From: a virus
DNA: 50,381 nt
Virus record (IMG/VR): IMGVR_UViG_3300008954_000076
Coordinates: 1-50,381 of that record
Direction: 5' to 3' (one strand)
The stretch's first letter is position 1. Each line of letters begins with the position of its first letter. Made by a program: the position numbers and the translations under genes. Shown here in pieces: positions 16,907-26,061 of the stretch. The notes under the pieces were generated by a model. That model saw only the letters and a program-made list of their open reading frames with translations, did no database searches and was not told the DNA's origin.

Positions 16907-17873
16907 TGACCACCTAATAAGAAAAAGAGTAAATTTAATCCAGCGTGCTTTCGGAACTTCCATCATGGATAGAGATGGGGTGAATGTTGCTGTAGGCTGT
17001 GTTAACAAAAACTGCTCTTCATTTGGGAAACCAGCAAAAAAGAAGCTCACGCTTAGGGTGGATAATGAGTTTTATCATTGCTGGGTCTGCGGTTTGCGTG
17101 GCCGAGGTTTAGTTCGATTTTTTAAGATTTATAAGCCTCGATATCTAGAGGCTGCTAGTTCGATTTTCGAGAAGAGAGTAGCAGAGAAAGAAGAAGAGCA
17201 ATTACCAGCGATAGCGCTTCCAGATAATTTTAGACTATTGGCAACACTGAATGGAAGCGCAGACCCTGATTTAAGAGCATGCAAAAACTATTTGTTGACT
17301 AGAGGGTTTGCTCAAAAAGATTTGTGGTATTTTCGGTTGGGCGCAGTTTCTTCGGGAAGATATCGTCGAAGGATCATCATTCCTTCCTTTGACTCAGAGG
17401 GTGTATTGAACTATTTTACGGCGAGATCTATTGACACTGATGCTGGTCGGAAATATATCAACCCTCGTGTAAAGAGAAGTGAGATCATTTTTAATGAAAT
17501 GAACATAGATTGGACAAAAGAATTGACGATTGTAGAGGGTCCCTTTGACCTTATGAAAGCAAATCAAAATTGCACATGCCTTTTAGGAAGCTCGTTAAAC
17601 GAAAAGCACTCGCTATTTCAACGTATTGTTCAAAATAAGACGCCTACTATTCTTGCGCTAGATCCTGATGCCAGCAAAAAGACGCAAGACATCGCGAGAC
17701 TCTTGAGCTCGTTTGATGTATCGGTTAAAATTCTAGATGTTACTCCCTACGAAGATGTGGGTGAAATGCCCTTGGGTGAATTCAATAAAATGTTGCCAAA
17801 TGCAAAGCAATGGACAGAGATGGACAGGTTGATGAGTATGATTAGTAAGATAAAGTCTGGATCATTGATATGA
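16899..17873 (+). CDS. DNA primase, DnaG / T4 gp61 type
   Basis: A 324-residue primase that would make RNA primers for lagging-strand synthesis together with a replicative helicase not present here. An N-terminal zinc ribbon is visible as C34-x4-C39 and C61-x2-C64 (the second pair in YHCWVCGLRGRG). A TOPRIM domain follows, with the glutamate motif LTIVEGPFDLM (E213) and the aspartate motif LALDPDAS (D255, D257). The conserved basic segment RRRIIIPSFD (about 157-165) precedes it. The size and layout match T4 gp61 (about 340 residues) rather than the larger bacterial DnaG, because the helicase-binding C-terminal domain is short. It overlaps the resolvase gene by 8 bases and is followed by the recombination nuclease gene. 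Confidence 0.88.
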   Translation: MSDDHLIRKRVNLIQRAFGTSIMDRDGVNVAVGCVNKNCSSFGKPAKKKLTLRVDNEFYHCWVCGLRGRGLVRFFKIYKPRYLEAASSIFEKRVAEKEEEQLPAIALPDNFRLLATLNGSADPDLRACKNYLLTRGFAQKDLWYFRLGAVSSGRYRRRIIIPSFDSEGVLNYFTARSIDTDAGRKYINPRVKRSEIIFNEMNIDWTKELTIVEGPFDLMKANQNCTCLLGSSLNEKHSLFQRIVQNKTPTILALDPDASKKTQDIARLLSSFDVSVKILDVTPYEDVGEMPLGEFNKMLPNAKQWTEMDRLMSMISKIKSGSLI

Positions 17874-17888
17874 AGGGAGTGAATTTTG
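17874..17888 (+). promoter_or_regulatory. Ribosome binding site supporting a TTG start
   Basis: AGGGAG at 17874-17879 lies 6 bases before the TTG at 17886. This is the only start that keeps the complete first phosphoesterase motif (FADIH) and has good spacing, so the unusual TTG start is accepted. Confidence 0.7.
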
Positions 17889-20800
17889 TCTTTTAAGTGT
17901 GCGCATTTTGCAGATATACATTTCAGAGGGTTGACACGTCATGATGAATATCGAAAAGTATTTCAGCAGTCCTTTGAAAAGCTTCAAGATCTTCAGCCAG
18001 ATGTTATTTTTCTGGGTGGAGATATCGTCCACTCAAAGACACAGGGTATAAGCCCGGAGCTAATTGAGATTTTGCGCTGGTGGTTTACTTCATTAGCTGA
18101 AATAGCTCCTGTGCATGTTATCTTAGGTAATCATGACGGGCTTATGTTGAATGAAGACCGCCTCGACGCGATCACTCCGATTATCAACACTATGAATAAC
18201 GATCGTATTCAGTTAATGAAGGGTACCGGCGTTTATCCTACAGGGGTCGACGGATACAACTGGTGTACCTTCTGTTGCTTTGACGAGAAGTCTTGGGGTG
18301 AACTAACACCCCCACCAGAAGGGGTCAATCTGGCGCTCTATCATGGGCCTGTGAATGGCTCACTTACAGATCAAGATTGGGAAATTAATGGCGACACTAT
18401 TAAGGTCGATTTCTTTAAAGATTATGATTATGCGCTGCTGGGAGATATTCATAAGAGACAATTTCTGACTGAGAAGGTCGCGTATCCTGGCTCTACCATT
18501 CAGCAAAATTACGGGGAAGATGTCGAGAAAGGATTTTTATTTTGGCATATCAAGAGCAAAGATGATTTTGATGTGCAGTTTATCCCTCTACACAATCCAC
18601 ACTCATTTCGAACCATAGCCTGGCAAGGCGATGTCGTAGAGACGTTAGATCAGATACCTGATGAATGGTCTGGTTCTAGATTCAGGATCGCGCACAGCGG
18701 AATAAATCAGTTAGATTTTAGGCAACTTCAGGCCGCGCTTAAGGAGAGGTTTGCCGCGTATGAAGTTGTTTCAAAAAATGAAGCTTCATCATTCACTGGT
18801 TCCGAAGTAGAGATTAGTACAAGTATTGGAAAGATTAGTCGCAATGATCTAAGGAACTTCACGCAGCAAGATAAGCTTATGAGCGATTTTGTTTCTAAGC
18901 TTGAAATGCCTGAAGAAGATAGAGACCTCTTAAGACAATTACACAAAGATATTTTTAAGCGATGTGTGCAGCAGGTAATTCACAAGTCTCACCAGTGGAG
19001 ATTGAGAAAGCTGGCTTTTGATAACACTTTCGGATATGGTGAGGGAAACATAATAGACTTTGACGTCTTGAATGGGATCACTGGTATTTTTGGAAAGAAC
19101 AGGTGCGGCAAGTCCTCGATACCCGGTACATTAGTTTATTCACTATTTAATTCTACTGACAGAGGGGTCTTAAAAAATCTCCATGTTGTAAATAATCGAA
19201 AGACATTTTGTCGCGCTACTGTGGATTTCTCTGTAGGGGGAGAGCTATATCGAGCAGACCGCCAGACAATTAAGCGCACTAACAGAAAAGGAGCTGTCTC
19301 TGCCCCGACTAATCTCAACCTGCTTAAGTTAGACGCAAGCGGTGAGCAGATAGAAGACAACACTGGTGAGCAAAGGAGGGAAACAGAGAAAGTCTTAAAA
19401 ACGCTCGTTGGCAGTGTTGATGATTTTCTTATGACATCCTTTGCGTCACAGGGAGAAATGAACGCGTTTATACGCGAGGGCTCAACTCGTAGAAAAGCTA
19501 TTCTTACTCGTTTTCTAGATCTTCAGATTTTTGATGAAATGTTAAAGATCGCAAAAAATGAAATGTCAGAATTGCGAGGAGAAATGAAGTCTGCTCCAGA
19601 TAAAAATTGGAAGATCCTGATATGCGAACAGGACGAATCTTTGGAGAGCTTTGCTGATGAGAAAAAAGAGGTAGAAGATGAGCTGGAAGAGTTGAAGGAA
19701 AAGAGGGATGATCTTAAGATTAGATTGGCTGCTTTACCCACATCAGGAAAATATACAAAGGTGCAACTAGAAGAGCAAGTTGAGAAGCTTAACGTGCTTG
19801 AAACAAAGAAGCATACAGCACGCAACAAGATAATAGAGCTATCGACTGAAAGAGATGCGATATCGAAGAGGCTGGAGAAAATTGCGATTATCAAAGACCA
19901 GTTTCCGATTGATGAGTTAAGAGCACAAGCAGTGCTTAAGAATGAATTAAGAAGTCAATGTGAACTTATCGAAGCAGGCTTGAATTTGGAGATTCAGAAA
20001 TTAAATTCAAAGAAAAAGCTGGCAAAAAAGCTTGAGAGCGTTCCATGTGGGGATGAGTTCCCAAAATGTCCGTACATCAAAGATGCGCACAAAAGCTCTA
20101 GGGAGTTAGACGGTCAGAAAGAGATCGTAACGAATGTGCGCAAAGAGTTGAGGGCAGTCAAGTCGAATCTAGATTCTCTACTTTCCGCAGGTGTCGATCA
20201 GAAGCTTAAGAAATATGAGGGTCTGTTGCAGCAAGAGCAGACGTTAAAGTTAGAGAATTCAGAGATGAAACTCTCCATGAAAGAATCTGAGTCGGACCAT
20301 CAAGAGCTTGTTACTTCTTTGCTCGCTGGAAAAGAAGCACTGCGTGAAATGCGATTGCGATCTATAGATGAAGAGAAAGATGGTGAAGTTATAGAGATGC
20401 GAAAGGATCTTACATCGATTGAGCATCGGATATCTGAGCTTGATGGATCAAGGCTTTATTTGACTGAGCAGATTAGCGTGACGAAACAGGTCAGAGAAAA
20501 TCTTAATGAAGAACGAGAGCGCTATAGCACGATTAAGACAAGATGGGAAACGTATAGCACATTCATGCAGGCAGTTGATAAGAAGGGGATCCCCCTAACG
20601 ATTCTTTCATTACAGCTTCCGCAGATCAATGCTGAGCTTACCAAGATACTACAGGGCGTCGTTAATTTTGAATTAACGCTTGAGGCAGACCCTGACTCCA
20701 ACAACATGGATATTTTTATAGATTATGGTGATTCCAAGCGCATTATCGAATGCGGCTCCGGTATGGAAAAGATGATTGCATCTCTTGCGCTAAGAGTTGG

Positions 20801-21032
20801 GCTTATCAATATCTGCAATGCACCGCGAAGCGATGTGTTAATAATTGACGAGGGATTTGGCGCTCTTGATGATAAGAATATTGAAGCCTGCTCAAGGCTG
20901 TTGACTTCATTGAAGAAGTATTTCACTAATATTCTGATTATCTCGCATGTTGATGCTGTGAAAGATATCGTCGACAACGTCATTGATATTCAAAAATCGG
21001 GGAAGGACGCAAGGGTTAGATATGCAGAGTGA
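17886..21032 (+). CDS. Single-chain fusion of Mre11/SbcD-like nuclease and Rad50/SbcC-like ATPase (gp47-gp46 type)
   Basis: One uninterrupted 1048-residue frame carries both subunits of the DNA-end processing complex. Residues 1-~230 are a calcineurin-like phosphoesterase with all metal-binding motifs: ADIH (9-12), GGD (44-46), GNHD (81-84), YHGP (152-155) and GDIH (186-189). A cap and linker region follows to ~370. Residues ~375 onward are the Rad50-like half: Walker A GKNRCGKSS (403-411), two long coiled-coil arms (~560-710 and ~735-890) around a possible zinc hook (C721, C728), an ABC signature near SGMEKM (~957-962), and Walker B LIIDEGFGALDD (~985-996). In T4 the nuclease (47) and ATPase (46) are separate adjacent genes in this order, so a gene fusion is the simple explanation. 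The expected role is DNA-end resection in recombination-dependent replication. Confidence 0.88.
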   Translation: MSFKCAHFADIHFRGLTRHDEYRKVFQQSFEKLQDLQPDVIFLGGDIVHSKTQGISPELIEILRWWFTSLAEIAPVHVILGNHDGLMLNEDRLDAITPIINTMNNDRIQLMKGTGVYPTGVDGYNWCTFCCFDEKSWGELTPPPEGVNLALYHGPVNGSLTDQDWEINGDTIKVDFFKDYDYALLGDIHKRQFLTEKVAYPGSTIQQNYGEDVEKGFLFWHIKSKDDFDVQFIPLHNPHSFRTIAWQGDVVETLDQIPDEWSGSRFRIAHSGINQLDFRQLQAALKERFAAYEVVSKNEASSFTGSEVEISTSIGKISRNDLRNFTQQDKLMSDFVSKLEMPEEDRDLLRQLHKDIFKRCVQQVIHKSHQWRLRKLAFDNTFGYGEGNIIDFDVLNGITGIFGKNRCGKSSIPGTLVYSLFNSTDRGVLKNLHVVNNRKTFCRATVDFSVGGELYRADRQTIKRTNRKGAVSAPTNLNLLKLDASGEQIEDNTGEQRRETEKVLKTLVGSVDDFLMTSFASQGEMNAFIREGSTRRKAILTRFLDLQIFDEMLKIAKNEMSELRGEMKSAPDKNWKILICEQDESLESFADEKKEVEDELEELKEKRDDLKIRLAALPTSGKYTKVQLEEQVEKLNVLETKKHTARNKIIELSTERDAISKRLEKIAIIKDQFPIDELRAQAVLKNELRSQCELIEAGLNLEIQKLNSKKKLAKKLESVPCGDEFPKCPYIKDAHKSSRELDGQKEIVTNVRKELRAVKSNLDSLLSAGVDQKLKKYEGLLQQEQTLKLENSEMKLSMKESESDHQELVTSLLAGKEALREMRLRSIDEEKDGEVIEMRKDLTSIEHRISELDGSRLYLTEQISVTKQVRENLNEERERYSTIKTRWETYSTFMQAVDKKGIPLTILSLQLPQINAELTKILQGVVNFELTLEADPDSNNMDIFIDYGDSKRIIECGSGMEKMIASLALRVGLINICNAPRSDVLIIDEGFGALDDKNIEACSRLLTSLKKYFTNILIISHVDAVKDIVDNVIDIQKSGKDARVRYAE

Positions 21033-21261
21033 TAGCTTCTTTGTTCCTCTCGATTGTCCTATCTGTGAATTAATGATGCGGGATATGAAAGATTCCGTGC
21101 AATATTTAGAGACTAACTGCTGCGTGGAGTGTTGGATTTCGTTAGTAGAACCGTTGAGAAAATTAAAAGAAGATAAAGATTTCTCCCCCTCTGAAGAACA
21201 TATTTCAAGGTATAGAGAAAAGTTAGTGGAAGACAGGATAATTAAGCAAGAGGAGCTTTAG
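21022..21261 (+). CDS. Small Cys-rich protein, possible zinc-binding
   Basis: A 79-residue protein. The ATG at 21022 is chosen over an in-frame start at 20983, because AAGGG (21011-21015) precedes it and the shorter form overlaps the fusion nuclease gene by only 11 bases. Two cysteine groups, CPIC (residues 11-14) and CCVEC (about 34-38), are arranged like a small zinc ribbon, followed by a charged helical tail. No function is recognised. Its position directly behind the recombination nuclease, with overlap, suggests co-expression with the DNA-processing genes. Confidence 0.68.
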   Translation: MQSDSFFVPLDCPICELMMRDMKDSVQYLETNCCVECWISLVEPLRKLKEDKDFSPSEEHISRYREKLVEDRIIKQEEL

Positions 21262-21263
21262 AC

Positions 21264-21641
21264 ATGTTAACAGTAGAAGAAGTCAGGGCGTTAGGCGAAT
21301 GCCTAAACACAACTTGGGGTAAGTCGAGCACGAACCCATCATCGATTAAAGTTACACACCATCTGGCTGGAGATATGTTAGATCTACAGACTCAGTCTAT
21401 CGTCTATTTTGATGGTGAAAGATCTCTGAATCCTCAGGTGATTCGTGAACGTGAGATTTCAAATGACATATTCAAAGATGTCTTAAAGAAAGTGAAGGCT
21501 GATTTCAAGGACTCTATGGGGAAGACTTTAACGTTAAAAGAAGTATCCAGAGACGATGACGTCCAGTTGATTCAAGCTACTTCAAATTCCCCAAGAAAAA
21601 TTGCTTATTATCGGTGCTTGTTGAGACTCCAAGTCAGTTGA
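21264..21641 (+). CDS. Hypothetical protein, 125 aa
   Basis: The product is not recognised. It starts at ATG 21264 behind a strong AGAGGAG (21249-21255), two bases after the previous stop. The protein is hydrophilic and mixed alpha/beta, with a basic C-terminal strand (KIAYYRCLLRLQVS) but no catalytic motif. It lies just before the large terminase gene, where the small terminase subunit is found in many phages. However, it shows neither an obvious helix-turn-helix nor the long coiled coil of T4 gp16, so I do not call it a small terminase. Confidence 0.7.
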   Translation: MLTVEEVRALGECLNTTWGKSSTNPSSIKVTHHLAGDMLDLQTQSIVYFDGERSLNPQVIREREISNDIFKDVLKKVKADFKDSMGKTLTLKEVSRDDDVQLIQATSNSPRKIAYYRCLLRLQVS

Positions 21642-21647
21642 GGTCGT

Positions 21648-23243
21648 ATGCCACCTCTGAACAAACAGAAACAAGTCGCAGAGATTGTAAAGTGCGGGAA
21701 AGATCCGTCTTATTTCATCAATCGCTATGTCCAAATTCAGCATCCTATTCGTGGTCGAATCCCTTTTCATACATTCCCATTTCAGGATGATTGTCTAGGG
21801 TACTTTAACGATCATCGTTATAGTGTTGTTGTAAAGTCTAGACAGCTTGGACTATCAACATTAACTGCTGCGTACGCAGTGTGGATGACTTTATTTCGTA
21901 AAGATAAGACAGTGCTTGTTATCGCAACAAAGCTAGCAGTGGCTCAAAACTTTATTAAGAAAGTAAAGATTGCTCTCTCTGGTATTCCTAAGTGGATGTG
22001 GATAACTGAAATCACTGCCAAGAATACTCAGGCTATTGAATTTTCAAATGGTTCCGCAATAAAGGCTGTTCCAACCTCTGATGACGCCGGCCGTTCCGAG
22101 GCGTTAAGTTTATTGATCGTTGACGAGGCAGCATTCATTCGTAACTTTGATGAGCTGTGGAAGGGGCTATACCCAACCCTATCGACGGGTGGTAGGGCGA
22201 TTGTTGTTAGCACCCCCAACGGTACGGGTGGTCAATATTACGACATATACCACGATGCTGTGAATGGTGATAATGAATTCAAGGCCATAAAGCTTCCTTG
22301 GGATGTACACCCCGAGAGAGACGACACATGGTTTCAAAATGAGAGTAAGAACTTAAATCGTCAACAAATAGCACAAGAGCTGCTGTGCGATTTCCAGGCA
22401 TCTGGAGAAACGTTTTTATCTTCCGAAGATATAGAAAAATTAAGAATGCAGATTCGCCATCCGCTTGAAAAATGGGGTCCAGATAATGGAGTCTGGGTCT
22501 GGAAGTACGCGCTTGAGGGTCATTCCTATATAATTTCTGCAGATGTTGCTAGGGGAGATGGGGGAGATTATTCTGCATTTCATGTAATAGACACAACGAT
22601 TTCTGAAGTGGTGGTAGAGTTTAAGGGGCGTGTACCTCCAGACCAATTAGCTTTTTTATTGATGGAAGCCTCTAAGAGATATGACGATGCTATGATATGT
22701 CCTGAAAGTAATACGTACGGCTACGCGGTACTTATGAAGCTACAAGAGCTAGGGTGCCGGCAGATATATTTCAAGAAAGAGAAAGACAAATTTAACGTCT
22801 TATACGGAAATGGGTCTATCGGGAAAGCCGGCTTCTCCACACAAGGAACAAGCAGAGCTCAGATTCTTACAAAGTTAGAAGAAGTGCTTCGTAATAATAA
22901 GGTATCGATTTATTCTTCTCGATTTGCAGATGAAATGAAGACGTTTATCTGGACCAACAATAAGGCTCAAGCTCAACGTGGAAAAAATGACGACTTAGTA
23001 ATGTCTTTAGCTATTGGGCTCTGGCTATATGATGCGAAATCAAGTGGTAAGGTAAAGAAGGTAGATATGAACGCAGCAATGTTGGCTGGCTTCGCTATGA
23101 ATAAAAAAAATGAGGCCCCGCAAAGGGACATGTCTCCCTTTAATCAACAGGTGGGTATATTTACTGCAAGAGGAATGCCAATCTCTATGGACGATACCCA
23201 TCCCTTGATATCAGGCAGCGCAGATTTTAAGTGGTTGCTTTAA
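21648..23243 (+). CDS. Terminase large subunit (T4 gp17-like): packaging ATPase and nuclease
   Basis: A 531-residue DNA-packaging motor. The ATPase domain has Walker A SRQLGLST (64-71, the T4-type variant with Gln-Leu-Gly), Walker B LLIVDEAAF (155-163) and the coupling motif VVSTPNGTG (186-194). The RNase H-like nuclease domain has D299 in ISADVARGDGGD, E353 in CPESNTYG, and D448/D449 in GKNDDLVMSLA. The length is slightly shorter than T4 gp17 (610). It docks on the portal, whose gene follows 27 bases downstream, pumps DNA into the prohead and cuts concatemers. The ATG at 21648 has GAGGT directly upstream, overlapping the previous stop. No small subunit gene is recognisable next to it. Confidence 0.95.
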   Translation: MPPLNKQKQVAEIVKCGKDPSYFINRYVQIQHPIRGRIPFHTFPFQDDCLGYFNDHRYSVVVKSRQLGLSTLTAAYAVWMTLFRKDKTVLVIATKLAVAQNFIKKVKIALSGIPKWMWITEITAKNTQAIEFSNGSAIKAVPTSDDAGRSEALSLLIVDEAAFIRNFDELWKGLYPTLSTGGRAIVVSTPNGTGGQYYDIYHDAVNGDNEFKAIKLPWDVHPERDDTWFQNESKNLNRQQIAQELLCDFQASGETFLSSEDIEKLRMQIRHPLEKWGPDNGVWVWKYALEGHSYIISADVARGDGGDYSAFHVIDTTISEVVVEFKGRVPPDQLAFLLMEASKRYDDAMICPESNTYGYAVLMKLQELGCRQIYFKKEKDKFNVLYGNGSIGKAGFSTQGTSRAQILTKLEEVLRNNKVSIYSSRFADEMKTFIWTNNKAQAQRGKNDDLVMSLAIGLWLYDAKSSGKVKKVDMNAAMLAGFAMNKKNEAPQRDMSPFNQQVGIFTARGMPISMDDTHPLISGSADFKWLL

Positions 23244-23270
23244 TTTTTATAATGATCGGTGAGGAATTAA

Positions 23271-25220
23271 ATGGCAGATAAGGGAAATATATTTCAAAGA
23301 CTTACGAAGCTGTTCCGTTCAGGACCGGTCGTAAAAAGAAGGGTACGTCAAAATGTACCAGGTCTTTCGTCTTCGGCTGCAGAGGTTTTTAAGCGCGCCC
23401 ATAATGATGTGTACAATAATACGCTCAGCGCGTATGGTTCATTTGACAGGATGTCAAGATATTCTGACTTTGCTGAGATGGAGGCCACGCCAGAAATCGC
23501 TTCTGCTTTAGACATATACGCTGAAGAAACTGTCAGTCCCGATGAACATGGGAAAGTACTACATATTTTTTGCGAAGATGAACTAAAGAAAGAGTTGCTA
23601 GAAACGCTTTTTTATGATACCCTGAACCTTGAGTTTAACTTGGTCATGTGGGTTCGTAATTTGTGCAAGTACGGTGATTTCTTTTTGTTCAATGATGTCG
23701 ATCCGAAGTTTGGGATTGTGAATGCTTATCCCATCCCAATCGCTGAAATGGAAAGAGAAGAGGGTTTCGATCCAGAGAATCCTGGTGCTGTACGCTTTCG
23801 GTGGCTAACACAGGGAAATACGGTGCTAGAGAATTGGCAGGTATCTCACTTTCGTCTTCTGGGTAATGATGCATTTCTTCCATACGGATCATCTGTCCTC
23901 GAGTCAGCAAGACGCATTTGGCGTCAGTTGATTCTTATTGAAGATGCAATGCTGGTTTACCGAGTCATCAGAGCTCCAGAGCGTAGAGTGTTCTATATTG
24001 ACGTAGGAAATGTGGCTCCTGAAGATGTCACAGATTATCTTGAGCAAGCAACAAGCACGTTAAAGAGATCCCAGGTGGTTGATAAGACATCAGGGAAGGT
24101 CGATCTACGTTACAACCCATTATCAGTTGACGAAGATTATTTTATCCCAGTCCGTGGTGGAGATTCAGGCACCAAGATTGATACCCTCGCAGGAGGTCAG
24201 AACACGGCGGCGATTGAAGACGTCGAATATATTCAAAAGAAATTATTCGCTGCTCTGAAGATCCCAAGAGCGTATCTTGGTTACGATGAAGAGATTGGTG
24301 CAAAAGCCACCTTAGCTCAAGAAGATATACGCTTTAGCCGCACGATTCAAAGAATTCAAAAGACAGTGATCGCTGAGCTTAACAAAATCGCGATGATCCA
24401 CCTTTATGTGCACGGTTATGATGCTGAAGACTTAATAGATTTTGAGCTGAAACTTTCTAATCCATCTTCTATTGCACAGATGCAGAAGCTGGAATTAATA
24501 TCTCAGCGCTTTGATATTGCAGGTAAAGTACCCGAGGGAATGTTAGATCGTAGGTGGGTTCAAAAGCAGGTTCTTGGACTAACTGATAAGCAGATCGAAG
24601 ATATCCATGAAGGGAAGATGAAAGATAAGATCGAAGATGCTGAAGTGGAGGGTGCCGGAGCTGAAGAAGGCGGCGAAGAAGGTGGTGGCGAAGAAGCCGG
24701 CGGCGGCGGCCTATTCTCTGCTGACGTTCCAGAAGATGGTCAACTATTAACAGCACTTCCCGCGACTGGAGACAGAATAAAAGATGACTCGGATGAAGAT
24801 GAAGAAGATGACATTATTGACATTTCAAAATTATCGATCGACGATCCAGACGCCCCGTTGAAAGCACAGTCAGCGGTTAGGAATCAAAGCAAGAAATCTT
24901 CTGGTGGTCCACTTAAAACTCATATGCCAGACTTTCGTACGATGGTCACTCATAAGCGACCACAAGACTCTATGAGAAAACCTTTTGGAGATGATTACCT
25001 TCGCACAACGTTCGAGGGGACAGAATGGGAAGACCGGAATACTTATAAAAAGAATGTCGGCGTTAAGCCGGTAATCACGCCAGAATTAAGGGGAACATTT
25101 AGATCATTATCTTCAATCCTTGCTCCTGAAGGCGGAGTGCTTCTTAGCGAAGCGGGTTTAAGTGGGGAAGACAATTTCGACCTCGATGAATACGATGCCG
25201 GAGAAATAGATGAAAGTTAA
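23271..25220 (+). CDS. Portal protein (T4 gp20-like)
   Basis: A 649-residue portal, the dodecameric ring at the packaging vertex that nucleates the prohead and joins the tail. Recognition rests on the conserved core with YRVIRAPERRVFYIDVGN (about residues 235-252), the earlier ALDIYAEE segment (~77-84), and the later LFAALKIPRAYLGYDEE segment (~325-341). The C-terminal extension (~445-500) is acidic and Gly-rich (AEEGGEEGGGEEAGGGG), probably disordered, and makes the protein longer than T4 gp20 (524). GAGG precedes the ATG at 23271. It lies between terminase and head-assembly genes and overlaps the next gene by 11 bases. Confidence 0.94.
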   Translation: MADKGNIFQRLTKLFRSGPVVKRRVRQNVPGLSSSAAEVFKRAHNDVYNNTLSAYGSFDRMSRYSDFAEMEATPEIASALDIYAEETVSPDEHGKVLHIFCEDELKKELLETLFYDTLNLEFNLVMWVRNLCKYGDFFLFNDVDPKFGIVNAYPIPIAEMEREEGFDPENPGAVRFRWLTQGNTVLENWQVSHFRLLGNDAFLPYGSSVLESARRIWRQLILIEDAMLVYRVIRAPERRVFYIDVGNVAPEDVTDYLEQATSTLKRSQVVDKTSGKVDLRYNPLSVDEDYFIPVRGGDSGTKIDTLAGGQNTAAIEDVEYIQKKLFAALKIPRAYLGYDEEIGAKATLAQEDIRFSRTIQRIQKTVIAELNKIAMIHLYVHGYDAEDLIDFELKLSNPSSIAQMQKLELISQRFDIAGKVPEGMLDRRWVQKQVLGLTDKQIEDIHEGKMKDKIEDAEVEGAGAEEGGEEGGGEEAGGGGLFSADVPEDGQLLTALPATGDRIKDDSDEDEEDDIIDISKLSIDDPDAPLKAQSAVRNQSKKSSGGPLKTHMPDFRTMVTHKRPQDSMRKPFGDDYLRTTFEGTEWEDRNTYKKNVGVKPVITPELRGTFRSLSSILAPEGGVLLSEAGLSGEDNFDLDEYDAGEIDES

Positions 25221-26061
25221 ACACAATAAAAAAAGAAATGTCGGTCTTATTTTCGCTCAGCTGTCTCAATATATTTCTGAGGCTCTAGTGGAGGGTAAAG
25301 TAAGAAAAGCAAAGAAAGCGATTGATGTACTTCAGCGCCATTTTCGTCCAGGAACAGAGCTGTTTCGAGAGTTTCGTTTGTTTCGTGCGATGATGGTAAC
25401 AGAAGTTCCATCATCTGCTTTGGCGTCTTCAATTATTTCAGAAGCCAAACAAGCTGCAAGAAATTTGGACGTAAAGATTCTAACACAACAAAAGTCAGCG
25501 CTTATTAAGGACATCAATTATATTTTAGGCGAAGGAGATTTCTATAATAGGCGTGTCCCCGACTACAAAGAGTTTGCGACTGTGCAAACTCTTTTGTCTC
25601 AATGGCGTTCATCTTCTCCCGATCTCGTAGTTTCTTCTCGGTTTGAGGGCGAATTACACACATATCTTTTGAAAGAAAAAAGTAACGCTCATATCGAAGA
25701 GTTGAAGACTCCATCTGCAAGTCACTTAGTTTTAGAAATAATGCATAAGAAGATTGAGGAAAAATTTGGGGACTCGTTTTCGCCTAATCAAGTGGTGCTG
25801 TTAAGAGAGTACGTTTTTTCTGAAGAAAACGATCAGCAATTCAAAAATCATTTACAAAAAATTAAGGGGGACACATCGAGGTCCCTAAATGAATTTTCTT
25901 TGATCTGCGAAAATAGTGTATTATCAAATCAGGTGGAGAAAGTTAAAGAGCAGGTAGCACACTTAGATGTGGATAGATTTGATGATGATTCGATTTCTAA
26001 ATACTTAACCCTAATGAAGCTCACGGAAGAGCTGACCTCTGGAGAAGAATTAAATGTCTGA
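25210..26061 (+). CDS. Conserved head-module protein of unknown function, 283 aa
   Basis: A helical, charged protein starting at ATG 25210, which overlaps the portal gene by 11 bases and the protease gene by 8. The N-terminal half has a pattern I associate with proteins in the same place in other T4-like marine phages: KKRNVGLIFAQL, then HFRPGTELFREFRLFRAM, then ASSIISEAKQAARN. The rest is lysine-rich and helical with no catalytic motif. Its tight placement between portal and prohead protease suggests a role in head assembly, perhaps in the core, but no function is established here. No membrane segment or signal peptide is visible. Confidence 0.72.
   Translation: MKVKHNKKRNVGLIFAQLSQYISEALVEGKVRKAKKAIDVLQRHFRPGTELFREFRLFRAMMVTEVPSSALASSIISEAKQAARNLDVKILTQQKSALIKDINYILGEGDFYNRRVPDYKEFATVQTLLSQWRSSSPDLVVSSRFEGELHTYLLKEKSNAHIEELKTPSASHLVLEIMHKKIEEKFGDSFSPNQVVLLREYVFSEENDQQFKNHLQKIKGDTSRSLNEFSLICENSVLSNQVEKVKEQVAHLDVDRFDDDSISKYLTLMKLTEELTSGEELNV

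Noticed and set aside
20983-21021. Upstream in-frame start for the Cys-rich protein
   Set aside because: It would overlap the nuclease-ATPase gene by 50 bases without a ribosome site, whereas the ATG at 21022 has one.
21264-21641. Possible small terminase subunit
   Set aside because: The position is right, but no helix-turn-helix, coiled coil or gp16-like segment could be recognised.
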